Shown one piece after another: positions 35,203 to 43,300 of a DNA stretch of 64,000 nt. This DNA is from a virus: positions 62,001-126,000 of IMG/VR virus record IMGVR_UViG_3300027969_002881. One strand, 5' to 3'. The notes beneath the pieces are model-generated. The model ran no database searches. It was not told the origin of the DNA and was given only the letters and a program-made list of their open reading frames with translations. Numbering within the stretch: position 1 is the first letter of the stretch; each line of letters begins with the position of its first letter. Both the position numbers and the translations under genes were made by a program.

Positions 35203-36091
35203 ATATCATTTGTTTTATTTTAGGGTAATGTCTTAAAATAGCCATCTTATTCATGACATGGACATTTTCATTTTTAACTCTACTGGCAATGTTTTTCCAT
35301 AGTTCTTTAGGATCAGGACAAACTAAAATCATATCATTGATTTCTTTGAAGTCTGCTATATCGTCGATTTGTTCACTGAAGCGCATGACTTTACCCGGAA
35401 GCTCATGAATTAAATTACCTTGTCTGTGTCCATTTAAAATGTGTACAGCAATACTTACAGCATAGTCGGTTCGAAATAGCACACCCGGGAACTTATATAA
35501 CCATTTGTAATAGTTATAATTTTCCTTTACGTGTTCCCATACTCCAAAGAATAGCTTGGCTAGTTCGCTGTCGCTTCTCCAGTATACAGCCGTTGACCAC
35601 CACATGTCGACGCCATCTGGATGTAGTTTCTGTTCCCAAATACGAGGTTTATAATTTCGAACACTCATTGCATGTTTGTACATAGCAACTTCGCTGTCTG
35701 TGTCAAAAATAGCATCTAACGTGTCATTGCCAATCAAATAGTCAACGTCGATCATTAATGTTTTGTTATAAGGACTTTTAGCAAAAATACTGTGCTTATT
35801 TTTATTATTAAATTGCGTGGTAAATTCATTCCATGGACTGTCACGATGTGTTCGTGTATTACGTTCGTGCGTTACGTTGTCAATGATAATGTGATTAAAA
35901 GTTTTAGCCGCGAGATCCGGAGTTAGTTCTGACTGTAATGAATCGAAAGTTGGTTGATCGGTTAACAAAGTTACATGATTGTTATTCATATGCAACTTAA
36001 CACATCTAGCCGCAACTAATGCTAGTTTTTCATAATCAATTTTTCCGTTGTTATAGGCAATAAGCAATATGCCAGAATCAAATTTACTCAT
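35195..36091 (-). CDS. GT8-like putative glycosyltransferase
   Basis: 298 residues. GILLIAYNNGKIDYEKLALVA is the first strand and helix of a GT-A fold, followed by VTLLTDQP. KSPYNKTLMIDVDYLI carries the DVD motif (D115, D117) in the same setting as GT8-type enzymes (SPYxxxLxxDxD). A later WWSTAVYWR segment may form part of the acceptor region. It is a likely cytoplasmic transferase with unknown donor. Overlaps of eight bases with both neighbours show tight coupling from the small gene next to the tail fibres into the glycan run. Confidence 0.6.
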   Translation of the reverse strand: MSKFDSGILLIAYNNGKIDYEKLALVAARCVKLHMNNNHVTLLTDQPTFDSLQSELTPDLAAKTFNHIIIDNVTHERNTRTHRDSPWNEFTTQFNNKNKHSIFAKSPYNKTLMIDVDYLIGNDTLDAIFDTDSEVAMYKHAMSVRNYKPRIWEQKLHPDGVDMWWSTAVYWRSDSELAKLFFGVWEHVKENYNYYKWLYKFPGVLFRTDYAVSIAVHILNGHRQGNLIHELPGKVMRFSEQIDDIADFKEINDMILVCPDPKELWKNIASRVKNENVHVMNKMAILRHYPKIKQMIYE

Positions 36092-36437
36092 TTAAGCCAA
36101 CCAACCCTTTAGTGTCCCGTTGTTTTTTAAGCTTTTCATTTTCCACGTAATATTCGTTTAATGCTTCTGTGTAAGCACTGAAAAGTTTTTCGTGGAATTC
36201 TTTGATGTCAGTAACCAGTACTGGGTTTTCGTTATCGTCTAAAAATATATAACGCTCAACGTTCATATCCAATAGTTGTTTAACAAAATTAAGTAATTCT
36301 ATTTTCGCCGTAAACAGTGAACTCATGTAACCAATGGTTAACATAGTGTTCATACGTTGTTTAAGATTCAGCTTTTGGTTGTTTAGTGTTAACCTATAGT
36401 TACTAAATTCCAAAGCCGCTTTAAGTTTATCGTCCAT
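36084..36437 (-). CDS. Hypothetical helical protein next to tail fibre genes
   Basis: About 117 residues from the ATG at 36437, which has GGAG six bases upstream; an ATG four codons earlier (36449) lacks a site. The protein is helical throughout: MDDKLKAALEFSNYRLTLNN, then LKQRMNTMLTIGYMSSLFTAK, and a charged C-terminal coil with EYYVENEKLKKQRD. It follows a perfect late-promoter octamer and lies between fibre genes and the glycan run, so it may be a structural or assembly protein. I do not recognise a named family. Confidence 0.55.
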   Translation of the reverse strand: MDDKLKAALEFSNYRLTLNNQKLNLKQRMNTMLTIGYMSSLFTAKIELLNFVKQLLDMNVERYIFLDDNENPVLVTDIKEFHEKLFSAYTEALNEYYVENEKLKKQRDTKGLVGLNE

Positions 36438-36467
36438 CCAGAGCTCCATTATGTGCTATTTTAATTT

Positions 36468-36475
36468 TATTTATA
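36468..36475 (-). promoter_or_regulatory. Candidate T4-type late promoter TATAAATA
   Basis: An exact TATAAATA octamer on the minus strand lies 31 bases before the ATG at 36437, in one of the few real intergenic gaps (36438-36501). Position, strand and distance fit a gp55-type late promoter that would drive the small helical gene and the whole auxiliary run below it. Confidence 0.6.
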
Positions 36476-36501
36476 TCACAAAACAGCAATTATGACAAAG
36501 T

Positions 36502-37587
36502 TTAAACAGGTTGTTCCGTGTAATTGTAAAGATCGACGTTGTCGGATATACTTCTCAAAATATCAATTGTTGATTGTACAATGCCTATAATCGAGTTTTT
36601 AAGCTGTGACCTCTGAGATTGATTAACATTATATCCATTTCTTGCTAGTTCATTGACCAATTCAACTGTTGCTTGTTCGGCTAATTCGCTAATTGGTGGC
36701 AACCCTGAAAAATCAATTCCATAATTAATTTGTGATACACGTAGTGTTGTTCTGGTATATCGTTTGCCATTTTGTATAAAAGAAGTTTGTGTTGTAAATT
36801 TAGCAGGTTGTCCTGCTAAACAGACTGCCTGGGTATTTGATCCAATGTAATTATTAATAGCCGAGTTAAAATCATTGACTACGGAATTTAGTCCAGTTGT
36901 GATATCTGAATCTGTGATAGTAATCCCGAGTATGCTACCTAAATCTCTAAAACCTTGACGAACTGAGGAATTATTTACAACGTTATTTCTTTCAGTGTTA
37001 TCTATTAATACATTGGCTTTAGTGATATCACCTATCCATCCTGTAAAGTTACCTCCTTCTACGAATAACGTAAAGTCGCCATTTGATTGTGTCCAATTCA
37101 TTGTCCTAGTTATGACATTAACAGGAGGGACATAACCACAGGATATACTGTTTAGCGTATCTTCGTTATAACTACCACCTGTGCCATTTGCTTTAGTTAC
37201 TCTATATGTGTAAGTTCCTTGTATGCATCCTTGACTTAATATTGTACCTGCGGCTGGATACGTAGGGGGAGCAACATACCCACATGTCACACTGTTTAGT
37301 GTATCTTCATTATATACGCCGCCCGACCCATTTGCTTTAGTTACTCTGTATGTATAAGTGCCAGGAACACAGCCTTGACTTACAATGGTTCCTGCTGGAG
37401 TAAATGAAGTATCGTTAATTGTAATAGGAGCACTTAAATTTCCAATGACTTGGCCGCGAACAGAGTCCTTACGAATTTGAACGGACATCGTTTTCTGACC
37501 TTCAGTTAGTTGATCTGAATCGACGATTACAGTAAAACTACCAGTATTGTTGTTAACAATAAACGACCCGCTCTTAGATTCTGCCAT
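36502..37587 (-). CDS. Tail-fibre-like protein with Cys-containing tandem repeats
   Basis: 361 residues. Residues 1-61 look like the second half of a Calx-beta-type sandwich: a NNTGSFTVIVDSD strand, then TEGQKTMSVQIRKDS, then ITINDTS. Two tandem 48-residue repeats follow (64-157), each with SQGC, GTYTYRVTKANG, YNEDTLNS and CGYV, a fibre repeat type known from phage receptor-binding proteins. The C-terminal 200 residues contain AVCLAGQPAKF and a helical region. The ATG follows AAGGAAATAT, a good ribosome site. The matching first half of the beta-sandwich ends the preceding gene nine bases upstream. It is probably a distal fibre protein. Confidence 0.65.
   Translation of the reverse strand: MAESKSGSFIVNNNTGSFTVIVDSDQLTEGQKTMSVQIRKDSVRGQVIGNLSAPITINDTSFTPAGTIVSQGCVPGTYTYRVTKANGSGGVYNEDTLNSVTCGYVAPPTYPAAGTILSQGCIQGTYTYRVTKANGTGGSYNEDTLNSISCGYVPPVNVITRTMNWTQSNGDFTLFVEGGNFTGWIGDITKANVLIDNTERNNVVNNSSVRQGFRDLGSILGITITDSDITTGLNSVVNDFNSAINNYIGSNTQAVCLAGQPAKFTTQTSFIQNGKRYTRTTLRVSQINYGIDFSGLPPISELAEQATVELVNELARNGYNVNQSQRSQLKNSIIGIVQSTIDILRSISDNVDLYNYTEQPV
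37117..37398 (-). repeat. Two tandem repeats of about 144 bp in fibre gene
   Basis: The DNA encodes two copies of a 48-residue unit that differ at about ten positions. Each unit carries a pair of cysteines (SQGC and CGYV) that could form a disulfide or zinc clip. Confidence 0.75.
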
Positions 37588-37595
37588 ATATTTCC

Positions 37596-38768
37596 TTAAC
37601 TAATATTAGATGTCCAATATAATGTTGTTCCATTAGGTACATTAGTAGTATTAACTGTAAATGTAACATTACCGCCTTCATTTACACTAGAACTACTTGC
37701 CACTGGGCTAGCTGTTGGCACAGGCGGTGTATACGACGAACCTGAATATGTAGGACCGGTAATATTAAATGAAGCAGAGTTGTTTGACTTTGACGTTGCT
37801 TTATTACTTTCGACGTACAGAGTATGATTACCAGTAACTGGCGATGTATTGGCGCAACTCAAACGAACGGTTAATATTAATTGTACTGGCCCATCTACAT
37901 AATTTGAACCGGTTGTTACTACTCTACCGTAAATTCGAATTTTTTGACTACCTGCCCCACTGTTGCCATAGCCGTAGGATCCGTATCCATAGCCGTATCC
38001 GTAGCCATATCCGTAGCCATCATAACAATTGCCATAGCCATAGCCATAGCCATAACTATCGCCATAACCATAGCCGCCGCCGGCACGACAGTTAACTGTC
38101 AATAGTAATTGATCAGTATCATTTAAATCTTCAAAGCCTTTGCCTTCGCTGATAATATTAGCAGTTGTGGACAATGTATTATCTAAATTAAAGTTAACTG
38201 TGCCTAAACGATTATAAACATACGCCCAACTTGTTGCCAAATTATTACCACCATTTGACAATAAATTTAATCTAATAGAACTACCACTGTTAAAATAGTA
38301 ACGAGCTTTTTCGTAATTATCAAAACCCAAGTTGACAGTATAAGTTAATGTGCCAGAAAAACCAGTAGTATGTGAAACGTTTCCTAATATACCAATGGCG
38401 GTTTGTCCTATTGCGGCTATATTTTTCTTAGGATCAATATCTAACAACACGGTGTCTAAGTCTTGCCAAATACTTGCAGTGATCTTTTGACCACTAACAA
38501 CCCTGTCTAATTCATATTGTCCACCTACATGATCAGAGCTTAAATTGAGACGATCAACAACTTGGTTAACTAATGCGGCACTAACTTTAGTTCCAACGTT
38601 TACTGAATTTGCTTCTGCATTTCCCCAGCCATAGGCTTGTAATGCTCGTCTAACTAAGTTAGCAGTTGGTATACTTGTTGGATAATTGTCGGCAAAGACT
38701 TTGTTGGTTCTACTAACCAACGCATTATAATCATTCGCTGTAATCTTTTTACCGACTGCTACTACCAT
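37596..38768 (-). CDS. Virion/fibre-like protein with Gly-Tyr-rich segment
   Basis: 390 residues. The N-terminal 120 residues are helical with two similar units (KKITANDYNALVSRTNKVF and GQKITASIWQDLDTVLLDI). A beta-rich middle domain follows. Residues about 229-270 are almost entirely Gly and Tyr. After another beta domain the protein ends in VNEGGNVTFTVNTTNV and YWTSNIS, which look like the first strands of a Calx-beta-type domain cut short. The next gene supplies the missing strands in another frame. The 1-base overlap with the upstream gene (TAATG) indicates coupling. It is probably a tail-fibre or adhesin-like virion protein. Confidence 0.6.
   Translation of the reverse strand: MVVAVGKKITANDYNALVSRTNKVFADNYPTSIPTANLVRRALQAYGWGNAEANSVNVGTKVSAALVNQVVDRLNLSSDHVGGQYELDRVVSGQKITASIWQDLDTVLLDIDPKKNIAAIGQTAIGILGNVSHTTGFSGTLTYTVNLGFDNYEKARYYFNSGSSIRLNLLSNGGNNLATSWAYVYNRLGTVNFNLDNTLSTTANIISEGKGFEDLNDTDQLLLTVNCRAGGGYGYGDSYGYGYGYGNCYDGYGYGYGYGYGYGSYGYGNSGAGSQKIRIYGRVVTTGSNYVDGPVQLILTVRLSCANTSPVTGNHTLYVESNKATSKSNNSASFNITGPTYSGSSYTPPVPTASPVASSSSVNEGGNVTFTVNTTNVPNGTTLYWTSNIS
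37966..38083 (-). repeat. Gly-Tyr codon repeat tract
   Basis: About 118 bp of short imperfect 6-bp repeats (GGNTAY units read on the minus strand) encode runs of Gly-Tyr broken by Asp, Ser, Asn and one or two Cys. Such tracts are prone to slippage, so copy number may vary between isolates. Confidence 0.85.
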
Positions 38769-39727
38769 TATTTAACGCCTACCGCGACTTCAACTAATCC
38801 AACATCCTCTGTGTCTTTTGATCTAATTGCTCTGCCGATAATAGCTGCCGGATCATAATGATCTGCTGCCATACCAACTCCGCTGATATCACTGGGAACA
38901 ATACGTTGACCTGCTCGAATAGTACCTTTAACTAAACAAGGTACTCGACCTTTTAGTGCAACGGGATAAGCATGTTCTTGCATTTTCATTCTGCTGTTTA
39001 ATAAAAAGCCAGGGGCTGTACTGATAACACCGAATACTTCATCGTCCCATGCTTTAATTGTTTTTGTGATCTCTTGCTCACCGCCCAACCGAACCAAGGT
39101 ACCCGGCAATAATGGAGTATCAGCACGATAAATCTCTGCCATGTCCGCAAATTCAGCTTCAACTGTTCTGCCACGCAACTTGAAGTTGCCCCAGGTTTCT
39201 TCTCCTACGTCTGCTGTGCCGCTTTGATTTAAATTAATACCCTGGCCTATGTCTGGAAAACCAGCAGCTAAACCTGAATCAGGGCCGCCTGGAGTATATG
39301 TACCAGCATCACTGCTCATGACAGCAACAACTATTTTGTTAACAACAAATTGCATTGCAGGGTGAAGGCCACCATTGGTATCAGTGATATTACCAATCTT
39401 AATGCCAGTCTTTTTGCCACCGATTAAATCTCTTCCGCCTAATGGACTCCATCCGCCTGCTGTGTAAATATTAATAACTTCGTTGACACTATCATACCAT
39501 AGTTGACCAATGATAGGGTTTACTAATTTTGTATCTTCTGGCTGGTATGTAGTAAGGCTTCCTGGGCTAGAAAAGTGTTCTAACATTTGAACTAGGTTTT
39601 CCGCCATGATTTCGCCGTATCCGGCATAATTCTTACCTATAAGCTTTATAGGTGTGGTTATATCAACTGTTCTATCTGCCAGAATAGTTAATCTAGTGCC
39701 GTCTGTTTTAGTTACATCATATGCCAT
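38768..39727 (-). CDS. Phage tail-fibre/virion structural protein
   Basis: 319 residues. The N-terminal segment (YDVTKTDGTRLTILADRTVD, then LVQMLEHFSSP and GQLWYDS) is typical of phage fibre proteins. The C-terminal half has FADMAEIYRADTPLLPGTLV, GGEQEITKT, FGVISTAPGFLLNSR and YPVALKGRVPCLVKG. These blocks are shared by the C-terminal domains of many T4-like virion proteins annotated as fibre or structural. No enzymatic motif is seen. AAAGGAATT precedes the ATG, and a GATAAATA element lies about 24 bases upstream of the start. Confidence 0.72.
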   Translation of the reverse strand: MAYDVTKTDGTRLTILADRTVDITTPIKLIGKNYAGYGEIMAENLVQMLEHFSSPGSLTTYQPEDTKLVNPIIGQLWYDSVNEVINIYTAGGWSPLGGRDLIGGKKTGIKIGNITDTNGGLHPAMQFVVNKIVVAVMSSDAGTYTPGGPDSGLAAGFPDIGQGINLNQSGTADVGEETWGNFKLRGRTVEAEFADMAEIYRADTPLLPGTLVRLGGEQEITKTIKAWDDEVFGVISTAPGFLLNSRMKMQEHAYPVALKGRVPCLVKGTIRAGQRIVPSDISGVGMAADHYDPAAIIGRAIRSKDTEDVGLVEVAVGVK

Positions 39728-39750
39728 CTATCGAAATTCCTTTAATATAA

Positions 39751-39758
39751 TATTTATC
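39751..39758 (-). promoter_or_regulatory. Candidate late promoter variant GATAAATA
   Basis: One mismatch to TATAAATA and followed by TTAT, as at other candidate sites. It lies in the gap between the 190-residue protein gene and the fibre gene ending at 38768, about 24 bases before the ATG. Confidence 0.4.
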
Positions 39759-39761
39759 TAA

Positions 39762-40334
39762 TTACATTCTGATGCGTAAAGTATATATTACTTGTATTAC
39801 GCGATTTGCGGATTTTGTCACAGGACTAAACGCCACGTGACTTAGCAGTAAACCTGTGTTTGATCCAGTTGTACCTCTACTTTTTAATCCTATTTCATTG
39901 AAAATTAATTCTCCAGAGTTATTGACTGGCTGATTTTCTTCTAATGTACATGTTACTATTAAATCAGTATACGTTAAGCCTTCGTTGTGCTCAATTGATA
40001 TATTATTTCTAGTTGTATCATCATTATTCGACTCGTCTAAATCGTCGACGATTTTGTAATATATTGGATTATACAAGTCTGCTAACAGGCCCAATTCCAA
40101 ATTTTGTTCTACATCTTTAACCGTTGTACTACCAGTTTCGTCAATAACAACCCCGCCATTGCCCATGTGTAATTCATAGATATACTGACTGTTATTTCCC
40201 TGCAGCATCCTGGCCACAATTAAACTCATTGTTTCAGAATTTATAGCATTATGTACATCCAACAGCAGTTCTCCCGTGCCAAGATCTACTATCTTAACAA
40301 ATCCTTCAATGTTTAATTTTATTTGGCTCAGCAT
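39762..40334 (-). CDS. Putative virion structural protein
   Basis: 190 residues, mostly beta. It begins IKLNIEGFVKIVDLGTGELLLD and has VHNAINSETMSLIVARML followed by LHMGNGGVV. The HNAINxETM block with a downstream GNGG is found in small tail or fibre-associated proteins of T4-like phages, as far as I recall, but no function is assigned to it. The sequence ends in a beta strand (VIQVIYTLRIRM), as structural proteins often do. It lies between a giant structural protein and fibre genes, in the same transcript direction. AAGGAAAAC precedes the ATG. Confidence 0.58.
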   Translation of the reverse strand: MLSQIKLNIEGFVKIVDLGTGELLLDVHNAINSETMSLIVARMLQGNNSQYIYELHMGNGGVVIDETGSTTVKDVEQNLELGLLADLYNPIYYKIVDDLDESNNDDTTRNNISIEHNEGLTYTDLIVTCTLEENQPVNNSGELIFNEIGLKSRGTTGSNTGLLLSHVAFSPVTKSANRVIQVIYTLRIRM

Positions 40335-40369
40335 GTGTTTTCCTTACATTTATTTAATCTTATATTTAA

Positions 40370-43300
40370 CTATACATTTAATATTAATACACCATTTTCG
40401 TAGATCATCAACTCTTCGCTAATTTCCATTGCTACTGGATCGATTACAGTTCTATTAACTGTACCGGCACGTATTTTATCTCTATATGATTTTACTGTAT
40501 TGTAAAAATTAGTAAGTACAGTGATCTGATCTCGTTGTAAATAGTCGTCTGATTCCAATGTAGAACTAATCAAGTTAACTGGTTCAATTGTACTAGACTT
40601 TGCTAGCCAATCTACACCAATTTGTTCGCTCATTACATAGCGGAACATTGTACACATAATTTTACTATAATACTTGGAATATTGCCCAGTGAAAATTTCG
40701 TAGCGCAATGAATCCAAAATAGCATTATATACGCTGTTGAGATCATAGTCCCATGGCACTTTATCCCAGCTAATGGTATCCCATGAACTCAAACTCCACG
40801 GAGCATACAAGTCACTGGTAAATTCAATTGCTCCTTTGGTTTTATATACAGGAGCAAAACTACCGTCAACATTTTTTTCATATATTGTATAATCACGTAT
40901 ACCTGTGTTGATTTTAATGTAAGCGCCAGCAGTTACCGTAGTTGTATAAATGTCAGCAGTTGACTCTAATACTAAGGAAATTTCTTTAGTAGAGTCAAAT
41001 GATTCACTTTGATAATCAATGTATTTCCAAAATTTAGGTACGTCAATGATTTCATCGCCAACAACATAAAACTCATTGTTAAGTCTGGTATTGCCCCACG
41101 CATCGATATTAGAAATATTGACGTTTACCATTATATCATTCAATTTCTTAATAAACGTTCTTCTTGCTTCTAGTGTGTCATCGAACCAACTTTGAATATA
41201 TGGACGAACTAAATTACCCAATCTGCCATATGGATGTAGATTAAAAATGTCAGGAACATTTTTTGTTATATTGAAATCTAATGTATTACGTGTCGGATCT
41301 ATATCTCTGACACTTAAACTTCCGGCTGGTAATACTTGCCACTTAACAGGATTCCATGCTCCAGTGGTAGCCGCTTTGCACACATAGATGTTATCATTAT
41401 AAGTCGCAATGTCCAAATAGGTATAATTTACAGAAACTTGATAGCCTTGTATTGGAAGTTTTTGCCAGGCATCCGCATTAAATGTTCCTGTAGTTCTATA
41501 ACGACAAACATAGAAGTATCCATTATACTTGACAAGATCATCTTGCGTATATGTATTGGCAACATTGTAATTTGCGTACTCTGCTTGTCTTCTATAGAAG
41601 ATGTGTGCGCTTAAACTATCTCGCAGTCTAACATGTAACCACTCAGGAATAGTTTCAACAGTATTATCTTCAGATATAAAAATCCATTGCTGATGCTTTT
41701 CATTGCCTTTAGATTTTTTCTTAATCTGTACCACTGTACTTGTATTATTCAAGTACGGCTGAATTCCTTTAAGTATAATGGCGTTATTGCTGATAGGTGC
41801 CCACCATGGAATGCCTGCGGCACTAGGATTTAACAAGACTTTGCTTAATTGCTCAGTTGTATATACTCTGGATTGCTTACTTTGTTCTGTAATAACATTT
41901 TTATTCTTAACCCAGAAATAGTAAACAGTATATGTTTCCCCATTGGCATAATCTTCTTCTTCGACCCAATGGTAATTATCAGTATTAATTGCGCGGTCAA
42001 TATAAACTTCGCCAGATGCAACTTGATCAAAGGCAACTAGTCCTTTTTCCACCATTTTATTCCACTGACTAGGAGGTACTGGACTTTTTGTCCATTCATA
42101 TACATCAGGTAATTTGCCATTGACAGTTGTACCCCAATATTTTTCCTTGGTCAGTTCGTCGCCGCTTTCATAGTCGCTGAACTGAACCGTGCTTATGTCC
42201 CACCAACGTTTTCCGATGTATTCTTCATGCCAACCCATGCTGGAGTAGATTGCTTTGTACGTATCAGTTGATCTATTATACTTTGCTGGATCTACACGAT
42301 TCATAACATCGATGTCATTTTTAAAAACATCCGGTATATACATCTTCTTTGGATCAAATAAATCTAGCTTTGCGACTGTTCTATTTTCCGCGTAATCATA
42401 GATAATTAAATGTTCTATATCACTGGGATCTACTGGCATGCTTTCGGATTTTATTGGAGCTCCGTCCCAATCTCTGCTGTCATACACTTCATAATTACCG
42501 TAATCGTATGTAGCTTCTTTTTTGTCTAAATTTAGACTGTCATCTATTATAGCTATAGGCCAAGTTGGATTATAACCACTAGGTGTATCAGGCTTTGCCA
42601 ATGATGTTTGTCCGATGGCATTGGTAAACGGATTGTATTTCTTTTTCCAAGAATAACCATATTCACTAGCATCTAAGCCAGTCGCAAGTATATAGTCATT
42701 GTGATTTTTAAATCTAACCGGTTTAAATGTAAATATTTTACCAGTGTAACAATTATCGCCTATTACGGCATTTATAAAGAACTGCGTTTCTTTCGCGGGC
42801 CCTACTCCCAGTGATTGTATTTTCCAGATACCGTCAACACCAGTATTAGAAAGACTAGCATTGACAATTAATACATAGTCGCCGACACTTAACTTGTGTG
42901 GTTTATTTGTAGTAGCTCTTGCTTTGCTAAAATCATCAGGGCCTGGACAAATTTCCAGTATACTGAGTTCAAGGTCGACGGTCTGTAATACTTGCCATGT
43001 ACCAGGTTTGAATATACTCATGCCTTCTCCAGATAAATCTGGATTTGGTTTATAGTAATTTCCTACGTATATATTAGGTAAATGTGGTTCATCGATTTGA
43101 CTAAACTTATCATTATTCTGAGACCATGTGTTTGGACTTACTGTTGTTTTAGCGTAATACAGCTTTCCATTTATTCTAACCTGATCATATTGTTTATAAC
43201 TAGCACTTTCATTATAAGCGGGTATGTTCCATAGTTCAGAAAAATTATCATATAAATCTGGAAGGTTGTCTAAAGTTTCTACTGATAAGTCAGTGTCGCC

